DNA of 41,840 nt from NCBI GenBank assembly GCA_902529805.1, contig CABZXU010000001.1, positions 1 to 41,840 on the forward strand. Reading direction: 5' to 3'. The DNA comes from an uncultured Marinoscillum sp. Its GTDB lineage: Bacteria > Bacteroidota > Bacteroidia > Cytophagales > MED-G16. Under the pieces are notes generated by a model. The model did no database searches. It had not been told where the DNA came from and saw only the letters and a program-made list of their open reading frames with translations. The translations under genes and the position numbers were made by a program. Position 1 is the first letter of the stretch. Every line of letters begins with the position of its first letter. Below, in pieces: positions 1 through 8,378 of the stretch.

Positions 1-108
1 AATTATAAGGGATGGATTGTTGTTGAACAAGATATAATCCAAGGAATGGGAGAACCAAAAAAATATGCTAAAAGAAATAGAAAATATTTAAAATCTATCA
101 ATCTATAA
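1..108 (+). CDS. Inosose dehydratase-like TIM barrel, 3' end only
   Basis: This is an open frame from base 1 to a TAA at 106-108, giving the last 35 residues of a protein that starts outside the window. The visible tail contains GWIVVEQD and then [11 protein letters not shown]. That resembles the C-terminus of sugar phosphate isomerase/epimerase-type TIM barrels such as myo-inosose-2 dehydratase (IolE), where the Glu of the VVEQD strand is a metal ligand. The inositol 2-dehydrogenase starting 8 bases downstream supports a role in inositol breakdown, since IolE acts directly after IolG. With so little sequence, the family is fairly convincing but the exact substrate is inferred from context. 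Confidence 0.6.
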   Translation, partial: NYKGWIVVEQDIIQGMGEPKKYAKRNRKYLKSINL

Positions 109-116
109 AATAAAAT

Positions 117-1130
117 ATGAATAAAAAAAAAATATCTATTGGGGTAATAGGAATTGGAAGAATTGGAAGAATACATCTAAAAAATTTATTTAATCATTTT
201 AAATCTATAAAAATTGGAGCTATTTCAGATACTAATCAAAAATTAGAAAAATTATGCAAACCATATAATATAGAAAAATTCTATAAATCATATCAAGATT
301 TGATAAAAGATAAATCTATAGATGCAGTTTTAATTTGTTCTCCAACAAGTTTTCATTCAAAACAAATCATATTTGCTGCAAAACATAAAAAAGATATATT
401 TTGTGAAAAACCTGTTGATTTATCTTTAGAAAAAACAATAGAAGTATTAAAAGCCATCAATAAAACTAAAGTAAAATTTATGATAGGGTTTAATAGGAGA
501 TTTGATCCAGATTTCATGAAAGTAAAAGAAATGGTTGATAAGGGAAAAATCGGGAAAGTTCAAACTATAAAAATCACAAGCAGAGACCCTAATCCGCCAT
601 CAATTAATTATATAAAAAATTCTGGAGGATTATTTGTTGATATGACAATACATGATTTTGATATGGCTTGTAACGTAGCAAATTCTGAAGTAAATGAGGT
701 TTTTACTTCTGTAAACATAATAAACAAAAAAATTAAACAAGCTGGAGATATAGATACCGCACTAACTACACTAAAATTTGAAAATAATATAATTTGCTCT
801 ATTGATAATAGTAGAAAATCAGTATATGGCTATGATCAAAGAATTGAAATTTTTGGATCTAAAGGAATGTGTGGAATTGCTAAAAAGAATAATACAAATA
901 CTTTTCTAATTAATGATAAAAAAATAAAAAAATCATTTCCAAAAGATTTTTTTATTGCAAGATATAAACATGCTTATATTAATGAAATGAAAGAATTTGT
1001 AGATTGTTTAATCAATAATAAAAAGCCTTCAGTAGGGATAGAAGATGCTGTTAGCTCAATTCGGATAGCAATAGCAGCAAAACTTTCTTATAAAAAAAAT
1101 AAAAAAGTAGAATTAAAAACTCTTTACTAA
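117..1130 (+). CDS. iolG: Inositol 2-dehydrogenase (Gfo/Idh/MocA family)
   Basis: A cytoplasmic NAD-dependent oxidoreductase of 337 residues, the usual family length. It would oxidise myo-inositol or a related polyol to the 2-keto sugar. The N-terminal Rossmann fold shows the dinucleotide motif GVIGIGRIGRIH (residues 9-20) and the EKP motif with Lys98. The C-terminal domain has GFNRRFDP and then SRDPNPP (155-161) followed by the catalytic pair Asp175 and His179 in FVDMTIHDFD. The SRDP(N/G)PP...GGLF segment is typical of IolG rather than of other Gfo/Idh/MocA enzymes. It lies 8 bases after the inosose dehydratase-like end and 2 bases before a symporter, so the three are probably cotranscribed. 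Inositol specificity is inferred from motifs and neighbours. Confidence 0.82.
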   Translation: MNKKKISIGVIGIGRIGRIHLKNLFNHFKSIKIGAISDTNQKLEKLCKPYNIEKFYKSYQDLIKDKSIDAVLICSPTSFHSKQIIFAAKHKKDIFCEKPVDLSLEKTIEVLKAINKTKVKFMIGFNRRFDPDFMKVKEMVDKGKIGKVQTIKITSRDPNPPSINYIKNSGGLFVDMTIHDFDMACNVANSEVNEVFTSVNIINKKIKQAGDIDTALTTLKFENNIICSIDNSRKSVYGYDQRIEIFGSKGMCGIAKKNNTNTFLINDKKIKKSFPKDFFIARYKHAYINEMKEFVDCLINNKKPSVGIEDAVSSIRIAIAAKLSYKKNKKVELKTLY

Positions 1131-1132
1131 AA

Positions 1133-2704
1133 ATGTTGACATTTATAACCTTTATACTTTTCACTCTTTTCGTAGCAATATATACATGGTATAAATTGAA
1201 AAAAGAAAATTTATCATCCAAAGATGGGTATTTTTTGGGAGGCAGAAGTTTAACAGGAGTAGTAATTGCAGGATCTATGTTACTAACAAATATTTCAACT
1301 GAACATCTAATAGGGATGAATGGTTCTTCCTATAAAAATGGTTTTATAATTATTGCTTGGGAAGTTACTTCTTCTTTGGCATTAATTTTTGCTGCACTAT
1401 ATTTTGTTCCTAAATATTTAAAAATGGGCCTTATTACAATTCCACAATTTTTAGAATCTAGATTTGATAATACGACAAGAACAATAGTAGCATTATTTTT
1501 AATTGTATCATTTGTAATTACTCTTCTACCTATAGTTTTATATACTGGTGCTATTAATATAGAAAGTATTTTTAATATTTCAGAAACTTTTAGTATTTCT
1601 AAATCTCAGGGGTTATGGATAACTGTAATTGCTATTGGAACTTTGGGTGCTATTTATGCTTTTTTCGGAGGATTAAAAGCAGTAGCAATTTCTGATACAA
1701 TTAACGGCTATGGTTTATTAATTGGTGGTACTGCAATCCCTTTAATTGCATTAGTAAGTATTGGAGATGGAAACGTAATAGAAGGATTAACGAAGGTATA
1801 TAATAATGACCCTGAAAAATTTAATGTAATCGGAACACGGGATTCTGTAATGCCATTTGAAGTTTTATTTACTGGTTTAATAATTAATCAAATATATTTT
1901 TGGTGTATGAACCAAACAATCATTCAAAGAGCTTTAGGAGCAAAAAGCTTAATAGAAGCCCAAAAAGGTTTATTGTTTACTGGTATTCTAAAAATTATAA
2001 TTCCATTCATAATTGTTTTACCAGGCGTTATAGGATACTACTACTTTGGAGATTCATTATATGAAAATCAAGATATGATTTATCCAGAGCTAATTAAAAA
2101 AGTTCTTCCTTTAGGCCTAGTCGGTTTATTTGCAGCAGTAATTATGGGAGCTGTATTAAGTACATTCAATAGCGTACTTAATAGTGCAGCTACAATTTTT
2201 AGTATAGATTTTTATAAAAAGCATATTGATAAAAATATAAGTGAAAATAAATTGGTAAAAGTTGGAAAATTAACAACTTTAATTTTAGCAATTTTTTCAA
2301 TTATTGTTGCTCCTATTATGGCTAATGCTCCAGACGGGCTGTATCAATTATTACAAAAATTGAACGGAATATTTTTTATTCCTATAGCATCAATTATGAT
2401 AGCAGGATTTTTTACAAAAAGTATTTCTGCCATTGCTGCAAAAATATCTTTATTTGTTGGATTACTTTTTTATATAAATGTGACTTTTATTTTTGAATCA
2501 GATATTCATTTTGTTCATGTTTGGGGAATTGAATTTATATTGAATATGGTTACTATGTTTGTTTTTTCTTATATTTTTCCCCACAAAAAAAAGGAAGAAA
2601 GAAAAAGTGAAAATCATATAGAATTAATTGAATGGAAGTACGCAAAAGGAATCTCATTTATTATAGCATTTATTACTATATCCATTTATATTCTACTTAG
2701 CTAA
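1133..2704 (+). CDS. Sodium:solute symporter, SGLT-like (probable sugar/inositol)
   Basis: An inner-membrane protein of 523 residues with about 13-14 hydrophobic segments, belonging to the SSS (SLC5) family. The N-terminus has the GYFLGGRSLTG motif and then ISTEHLIGMNG. The middle segment NQTIIQRALGAKSLIEAQKG closely follows the NQYIIQR...EAQKG pattern of vSGLT and its relatives. The AVLSTFNSVLNSAATIF helix corresponds to the sodium-site region (TM8). It starts 2 bases after iolG, so it is likely the uptake system for the polyol oxidised by that enzyme. The solute is inferred from context; other sugars remain possible. Confidence 0.8.
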   Translation: MLTFITFILFTLFVAIYTWYKLKKENLSSKDGYFLGGRSLTGVVIAGSMLLTNISTEHLIGMNGSSYKNGFIIIAWEVTSSLALIFAALYFVPKYLKMGLITIPQFLESRFDNTTRTIVALFLIVSFVITLLPIVLYTGAINIESIFNISETFSISKSQGLWITVIAIGTLGAIYAFFGGLKAVAISDTINGYGLLIGGTAIPLIALVSIGDGNVIEGLTKVYNNDPEKFNVIGTRDSVMPFEVLFTGLIINQIYFWCMNQTIIQRALGAKSLIEAQKGLLFTGILKIIIPFIIVLPGVIGYYYFGDSLYENQDMIYPELIKKVLPLGLVGLFAAVIMGAVLSTFNSVLNSAATIFSIDFYKKHIDKNISENKLVKVGKLTTLILAIFSIIVAPIMANAPDGLYQLLQKLNGIFFIPIASIMIAGFFTKSISAIAAKISLFVGLLFYINVTFIFESDIHFVHVWGIEFILNMVTMFVFSYIFPHKKKEERKSENHIELIEWKYAKGISFIIAFITISIYILLS

Positions 2705-2731
2705 TTGTATTTTTTACTTAAAAGTACAATT
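2703..2731. terminator. Hairpin between convergent genes
   Basis: AATTGTA at 2703-2709 is complementary to TACAATT at 2725-2731. Pairing continues inward through the T-run and AAAAG to give a stem of about 12 bp with a short loop. It spans the stop codons of the symporter (plus) and the oxidoreductase (minus), a typical place for a shared terminator. No strong U-tract follows on either strand, so its function is only a guess. Confidence 0.35.
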
Positions 2732-3731
2732 GCTTATTTTCTCTAAAAGATTCAGTTGCTTTTTCAGCAATTAAAGTAGCCTGAATACCATCTTCTATAG
2801 TAATCTCTGGTTTTCTTGATTGAACAATACAATTAATGAACTCTTGGATTTCATTTATAAAGGCTTGTTTGAATCTGTCTTGAAAAGACTGGAAACATTC
2901 TTTTGCTATTTCTTTATTGTCAAGAATTTGCACTAAACTTTTTTGTGGTGCAGAAGCAATCTTAATGGTTGCTTTTGTTCCAATTACTTCTGTTTCGACA
3001 TTGTATCCATGAGAAGCAGTTCTTCCTGCAAGAAAAAAAGCCATAGAACCATTTTTGAATTGCATTAGTGATGTCACATTATCACCATCTTTATATTTAC
3101 TAAATTCAGGATAAGAATAACAACCCCCTACAGAAAATATAGTTTTTGGTTCACTCTTTAAAAACCACCTAGACAAATCAATATCATGGATTGCCATATC
3201 TAAAAACTGACCACCACTATATTTAGCATATTTTATTGAATTTGAAATTTGAGATTCTGGATCAACCGAATATCCTCTAAAAAGTATTGGTTTACCAATC
3301 ACTCCTTTATCAATATTTTCTTTTATATAAATATATGAAGGATCGTATCTTCTCATAAATCCTAACATAAAAATTAGATTTTTTTTAAGATCTACAAGTT
3401 TTTTAATTCCTAAACATTGATTGAGGTTTATTCCCAAAGGCTTTTCACAAAATACATGAAGTCCTTTGTTTAAAGCAATGTTTGAATGATTATAATGTTG
3501 ATTTGAAGAAGAAACTATAATTATTGCATCAAGTTTAGCTTGATCTATCATTTTTTCATAATTATCATAGCAATTGATATCATTAATTTTATTTTTAATT
3601 TTATTTAATTCTTCATTATTTAAACTACATGCAGCAACTAATTTAGCTCCTGTAATATTATTTAAAATATTATTAGCATGAATATAACCTAATCTTCCTA
3701 AGCCAACTATACCTAATCTAATGTCTTTCAT
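2718..3731 (-). CDS. Gfo/Idh/MocA oxidoreductase, inositol dehydrogenase-like
   Basis: A second cytoplasmic NAD(P)-dependent oxidoreductase of 337 residues, the same length as the iolG product nearby but clearly diverged. The Rossmann motif is GIVGLGRLGYIH (7-18), the EKP motif holds Lys97, and GFMRRYDPS leads to the putative catalytic pair Asp178 and His182 in FLDMAIHDID. SVDPESQ replaces the SRDPNPP of the first copy, which suggests a different polyol epimer, for example scyllo-inositol. It is convergent with the SSS gene and divergent from the aminotransferase, with 110 bases of AT-rich promoter space upstream. The family is secure; the substrate is inferred. Confidence 0.72.
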   Translation of the reverse strand: MKDIRLGIVGLGRLGYIHANNILNNITGAKLVAACSLNNEELNKIKNKINDINCYDNYEKMIDQAKLDAIIIVSSSNQHYNHSNIALNKGLHVFCEKPLGINLNQCLGIKKLVDLKKNLIFMLGFMRRYDPSYIYIKENIDKGVIGKPILFRGYSVDPESQISNSIKYAKYSGGQFLDMAIHDIDLSRWFLKSEPKTIFSVGGCYSYPEFSKYKDGDNVTSLMQFKNGSMAFFLAGRTASHGYNVETEVIGTKATIKIASAPQKSLVQILDNKEIAKECFQSFQDRFKQAFINEIQEFINCIVQSRKPEITIEDGIQATLIAEKATESFRENKQLYF

Positions 3732-3841
3732 ATATTTAATATAATAAAAAAATAAATTGAATTCGTTTTTTTAAATTATCTTAAGCAACTACATTTAGTA
3801 TTATAATTTAATTAAATTGAGTTATCTATAATTAGAATTAA

Positions 3842-5173
3842 ATGAATAAGTATTCAAAGCAATTTAACCTAGATCACACAATATTTGCTTGGTCAAATCA
3901 AAAAGGTCTAGATCCTATTCATGTAGAAAAAGCAAAAGGAGTTTATTTATATGATGATAAAGGAAAAAAATATATAGATTTTTCATCGCAACTCATGAAT
4001 GTAAATGTTGGACACGGAAGACAAGAAGTTACTGAAGCTGTTAAAAAGCAAATGGAAAAATTAAGTTATGTAAGTCCTCCATTCACAACCGATTCTAGGG
4101 GGATTTTAGGAAAAAAAATAGCAGACATTACTCCAGAAAATTTAAACAAAACATTCTTTACTTTAGGTGGCGCTGAGTCAAACGAAAATGCAATTATACT
4201 TGCTAGGTTATATACAAACAAACATAAAATTATTACACACTATAGATCTTATCATGGAGCAACAATTGGAGCAGTAAGTGCAGGAGGAGATCCAAGAAAA
4301 AATGAAATTGATAATCAACAAGTTCCAAACTGCATTCATGTTGAAAATCCATATTATTATAGATGTCCATGGTATTCATCCTCATTTGAAGAATGTGGAG
4401 AAAGGGCAATAAAAAATTTAGAAAATTCTATAAATTATGAAGGTTCAAAAAACATTGCTGCAATAATGATGGAAGGGGAATCTGGATCATCAGGATGTAT
4501 AAAATACCCCCCAAACTATCTAAAAAAAGTTTCTAAATTATGTAAAAAATATAATATCCTTTTAATAATCGATGAGGTCATGAGTGGTTTTTGTAGAACA
4601 GGAAAATGGTTTGGATTCCATCATCATGATATAAAACCCGATATTGTAACTATAGCAAAAGGAATTACATCTGGATATATTCCATTAGGTGGTGTAATTG
4701 TATCAAATGAAATTATAGATACTTTTAATAATAAATTTCTTCCTTTAGGACTTACATATTCTGCTCATTCTGTTGCATGTGCCGCTGCAAACTCAGTTTT
4801 AGATATTTGTGATAAAGAAAATTTAAATGAAAATGCTACAAATATTGGTTCATATACAGATCAATTAATGAAAAAACTTATTAATAAACATCCATCCATT
4901 GGTGATTGGAGAAATACTGGGATGTTGGGATGTATAGAATTAGTAAAAAACAGAAAAACCAAAGAGCCCCTAGCTCCATTTAATGCCAGCGCATCTGAAA
5001 TGAAACAAATGAATCAAGTCACTTCTAAACTGAGAGAACTTGGGATGTTTACCTACTGCAAATGGAATTTTATATTTGTAGCACCTCCTTTGATTGCTAC
5101 AAAAGAAGAAATAGATGAAGGAATTGATATTATTTCAAAAGCTTTATCTATTGCAGATGAATTTTATCATTGA
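3842..5173 (+). CDS. Class III (omega-amino acid) aminotransferase
   Basis: A cytoplasmic PLP enzyme of 443 residues, normal for class III aminotransferases. The fold-type I motifs are complete: GGAESNENAI near residue 110 for phosphate binding, RSYHGATIGA (135-144), the cofactor aspartate Asp244 in LIIDEVMSGF, and the PLP-binding lysine Lys273 in IAKGITSGY. The N-terminal KGVYLYDDKGKKYIDFSSQLM resembles taurine:pyruvate and other omega-amino acid transaminases. The substrate cannot be read from sequence. It begins the plus-strand run, 6 bases before a PutP-like symporter, so uptake and transamination of an amino compound is a reasonable inference. Confidence 0.8.
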   Translation: MNKYSKQFNLDHTIFAWSNQKGLDPIHVEKAKGVYLYDDKGKKYIDFSSQLMNVNVGHGRQEVTEAVKKQMEKLSYVSPPFTTDSRGILGKKIADITPENLNKTFFTLGGAESNENAIILARLYTNKHKIITHYRSYHGATIGAVSAGGDPRKNEIDNQQVPNCIHVENPYYYRCPWYSSSFEECGERAIKNLENSINYEGSKNIAAIMMEGESGSSGCIKYPPNYLKKVSKLCKKYNILLIIDEVMSGFCRTGKWFGFHHHDIKPDIVTIAKGITSGYIPLGGVIVSNEIIDTFNNKFLPLGLTYSAHSVACAAANSVLDICDKENLNENATNIGSYTDQLMKKLINKHPSIGDWRNTGMLGCIELVKNRKTKEPLAPFNASASEMKQMNQVTSKLRELGMFTYCKWNFIFVAPPLIATKEEIDEGIDIISKALSIADEFYH

Positions 5174-5179
5174 TTCATT

Positions 5180-6691
5180 ATGATAATTAAACTTTTTATT
5201 TTAGTTCTATATTTTGGAGTTTTATTTTTTATAGGTTGGTGGTCTTCAAAAAAAATCAAGGACATTAAGGATTATTATGTTGGCGGAAAAAAACTTGGAT
5301 ACTGGGTAGTAGCATTTTCAACTAGAGCAACTGGCGAATCAGCTTGGTTATTATTAGGATTGACTGGATTAGGTGCAATTGTTGGAATTAGTGCTTTTTG
5401 GGTTGTTATAGGTGAAGTAATTGGTGTTTCTTTAGCATGGATTTTTATGGCAAAAAAATTCAAAAGAATTACTGATAAATTTAATTCAATCACAATACCT
5501 GATTATTTAGTTAGTAGATTCAATTCAAAAACAAATAATCTCAGAATACTGTCGTCTATATTTTTATCATTTTTTATTATAATCTATGTTAGTGCTCAAA
5601 TTGATGCTACTGGATCTGCATTTGAAGCATTTTTAAATTGGAACTATTTTGTTGGAGCAATAGTAGGATATGGGATTGTTCTACTTTATATAGTTTTTGG
5701 AGGATTTGTAGCAGTAGCATGGTCTGATTTAATTCAAGGATCATTAATGTTTCTAGCACTTTTAATTTTACCAATTATTGGATATATATCTTACAGTAAT
5801 AACATTCCACTTTTTGAAAGTATTAAAAAAATAGATCCTGGATTGATTTCGATTTGGGGACCTGGTGGTTTTAATTCTATTAATATAGCAACAATCATTG
5901 GATATCTATGTATTGGATTAGCTTTCTTAGGATCTCCTCAGATTTTTGTCAGATTTATGTCTATAAAAAGTGAAAAAGAAATTGATAAAGGAAAATGGGT
6001 TGCTATTTTATTTACTTTAATTACTGATTCTTCAGCTGTGATGATTGGAATATTAGCTCGATCTTTATTTACAGATCTCGGTTCAGATGTAGAGAGTATA
6101 CTAGGTAATAATGGACAAAATTCTTTAATACTTATGGTAGAGTATTTATTGCCACTTACTTTTGTTGGTATTTATATGGCTGTAGTCTTAGCCGCAATAA
6201 TGTCAACTGTAGACTCCTTATTAGTATTAGCATCTAGTACAATTGTAAGAGACATTTATCAAAAAATAATTAATCCAAAAACACATGTTAAAGATTTGAT
6301 AGGAATTTCAAGATTAACTACTTTCATTATGGCTTCTATAGCATTAGCTGTTGCTATTATTGTAGCAATATCAACCCCTGAAAGAACTATTTTTTGGTTT
6401 GTTCTTGTTGGATTTCATGGAATTGCAGCAAGTTTTTGTCCTACAATAATTCTTTCGCTCTTTTGGAAAGGTTTTACTGAAAAAGGAGCTATTTCATCTA
6501 TGATTGTAGGATTTTTAGCTGTACTTTTTTTTAAGTTCGTAATGCCAAAAGTTGAATATATTGGAATTTATTTCGACAAAATTGCTGAGTTGGCTCCTGC
6601 CCTTCTTCTAGGTTTATTAACTGGATATATAGTTTCAAAAATTTATCCAAATAAGGAATTGGAAGATGAATTTAAAAAAATAAGTAAATAA
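5180..6691 (+). CDS. Sodium:solute symporter, PutP-like
   Basis: An inner-membrane sodium symporter of the SSS family, 503 residues with about 13 transmembrane segments. The start follows the aminotransferase stop by 6 bases. It has YYVGGKKLGYW and then the SARATGESAW-type element (here STRATGESAWLLLG), as in proline symporters. The sodium-site helix reads LAAIMSTVDSLLVLASS and is followed by VRDIYQK, close to PutP. Proline or another amino acid is the most likely solute given the adjoining transaminase, but this is inference. It is the second of three SSS transporters within 20 kb and is more PutP-like than the other two. Confidence 0.78.
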   Translation: MIIKLFILVLYFGVLFFIGWWSSKKIKDIKDYYVGGKKLGYWVVAFSTRATGESAWLLLGLTGLGAIVGISAFWVVIGEVIGVSLAWIFMAKKFKRITDKFNSITIPDYLVSRFNSKTNNLRILSSIFLSFFIIIYVSAQIDATGSAFEAFLNWNYFVGAIVGYGIVLLYIVFGGFVAVAWSDLIQGSLMFLALLILPIIGYISYSNNIPLFESIKKIDPGLISIWGPGGFNSINIATIIGYLCIGLAFLGSPQIFVRFMSIKSEKEIDKGKWVAILFTLITDSSAVMIGILARSLFTDLGSDVESILGNNGQNSLILMVEYLLPLTFVGIYMAVVLAAIMSTVDSLLVLASSTIVRDIYQKIINPKTHVKDLIGISRLTTFIMASIALAVAIIVAISTPERTIFWFVLVGFHGIAASFCPTIILSLFWKGFTEKGAISSMIVGFLAVLFFKFVMPKVEYIGIYFDKIAELAPALLLGLLTGYIVSKIYPNKELEDEFKKISK

Positions 6692-6719
6692 ATATTATAT
6701 TTAAAACAGTTTAACCCTA

Positions 6720-8378
6720 ATGAAAAAATTTAATAGAAGACAATTTATAGGATCAATTCCAGCCTTAGCGATGGTATCTTGTTATACTAGTCGGAAACCA
6801 GATATCATATTACATAATGCCAATATTATAACTGTTAACCCACTCCAACCAAAAGCTGAAGCAATAGCTATATCTGGAGACAAAATAGTTGCTATTGGAA
6901 ATAATGATGAAATACTTAATCTTGCATCAGGTATTACAAAAAAAATTGATATTGATAACAAAACTATTACTCCAGGCTTTATTGATGCCCATTCTCACCC
7001 AGCATCATCCGGAAGATCTCACCTTAGAAAGGTTGACTGTGATTTAAGATCAATTGAAGAAATTAAAAATGCTATATATGAGAGAACAAAAATCACTCCT
7101 ATAGGAAATTGGATTTCTGGCTTTAAATATGATGATACTAAAACACGAGAAAAAAGATTTATAAATAATAAAGATCTAGATGAAGTGTCTCCAGAACACC
7201 CTGTAATAATTACTCATCGAGGTGGGCATACTGCTTATGTGAATTCTTTAGCGTTATCACTTGCGAAAATTGATAAGAATACCTCCAATCCAGAAGGAGG
7301 TCAAATCGGTCGAGATAATGAAACAGGTGAGTTAAATGGCAGATTATTAGAAAGCGCTACATATCCAGTGGATAGACTTGTCCCAAATGAGTTTACAAGA
7401 GAAGACTATCAAGAAGGAGCTAAACTTATATCTGAAATGATGTCAAAATCAGGAATAACATCTGTAACTGATGCTGGAACAGGAGTAAAAACATTACAAA
7501 GTTACCAAGATGCGTATGATGATGGTGAATTAAAAACCAGAATTTATTGTATGATAAGGGGATATGCTTTTGATGAAATAAATTCATCTGGGAAAAAAAC
7601 AGGTCATGGAAATAATTGGGTTAGAGTAGGTGCATTAAAGTTAGTTTGTGATGGATCTATTTCAGAAAGAACAGCTAGATTATCTGAGCCATATATAGGT
7701 AGGCCAAATGATTATGGTATTATAGTTAATGATGAAGATCAACTATATGAACAAGCTATAAATGCTCATTTACAAGATTGGCAAATTGGAATTCATGCAA
7801 ATGGTGATGTTGGTATTGATATTTCCCTTCGTGTATTTGAAAGGTTACAAAAAGAAAAATACAGAAAAGATGCAAGATTCAGGCTAGAACACTGTACAAT
7901 AATTAATAATAATTTAGTTCAGAGAATTAAAGCTTTAAATGCAATTCCTAATCCCTTTTCAACATATGTTTATTTTCATGGAGAAAAAATGAAAGAATAT
8001 GGTAAAAAAAGATTGGAAAACATGTTTGCGGTTAGAAGTTTTCTTGATGCTGGAATAAATGTAACCCAAACATCAGATTATCCTCCTGGCCCATATGAGC
8101 CAATGATGGCTATTCAATCAAGTGTTACTCGTACTGATTATAATGGTGAAGTTTGGGGACCTAATCAAAAGATTAGTGTTGAGGAAGCAGTTAAAGTAGG
8201 AACTATTAATGGTGCCTATGCTTCATATGAAGAAGATATAAAAGGTTCACTAGAAATTGGTAAACTTGCTGATTTAGTTATTTTAGAAAAAGATCCAAGA
8301 AAAATAGATCCATTGTCAATTATAGATATACCAATACAAAGAACAATGATAGGCGGAAACTGGTCATATGAATCTTAA
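6720..8378 (+). CDS. YtcJ-like amidohydrolase, Tat-type lipoprotein
   Basis: A metal-dependent hydrolase of the amidohydro_3 (YtcJ-like) group, 552 residues. The N-terminus combines a twin-arginine motif (NRRQFIG) with a plausible lipobox ending at Cys21 (AMVSC), so it is probably exported folded and lipid-anchored. The mature part starts with the family's IILHNANIITVNPLQPKAEAIA strand region. The metal motif is PGFIDAHSHP (His91, His93). Later elements are KLVCDGSISERTA, GIHANGDVGID, FRLEHCTI and TSDYPPGPYEPM, all typical of the family. The substrate is unknown; such enzymes act on amides or imides. It sits between a symporter (28 bases upstream) and an Asp-box protein that it overlaps or abuts. 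Confidence 0.78.
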   Translation: MKKFNRRQFIGSIPALAMVSCYTSRKPDIILHNANIITVNPLQPKAEAIAISGDKIVAIGNNDEILNLASGITKKIDIDNKTITPGFIDAHSHPASSGRSHLRKVDCDLRSIEEIKNAIYERTKITPIGNWISGFKYDDTKTREKRFINNKDLDEVSPEHPVIITHRGGHTAYVNSLALSLAKIDKNTSNPEGGQIGRDNETGELNGRLLESATYPVDRLVPNEFTREDYQEGAKLISEMMSKSGITSVTDAGTGVKTLQSYQDAYDDGELKTRIYCMIRGYAFDEINSSGKKTGHGNNWVRVGALKLVCDGSISERTARLSEPYIGRPNDYGIIVNDEDQLYEQAINAHLQDWQIGIHANGDVGIDISLRVFERLQKEKYRKDARFRLEHCTIINNNLVQRIKALNAIPNPFSTYVYFHGEKMKEYGKKRLENMFAVRSFLDAGINVTQTSDYPPGPYEPMMAIQSSVTRTDYNGEVWGPNQKISVEEAVKVGTINGAYASYEEDIKGSLEIGKLADLVILEKDPRKIDPLSIIDIPIQRTMIGGNWSYES

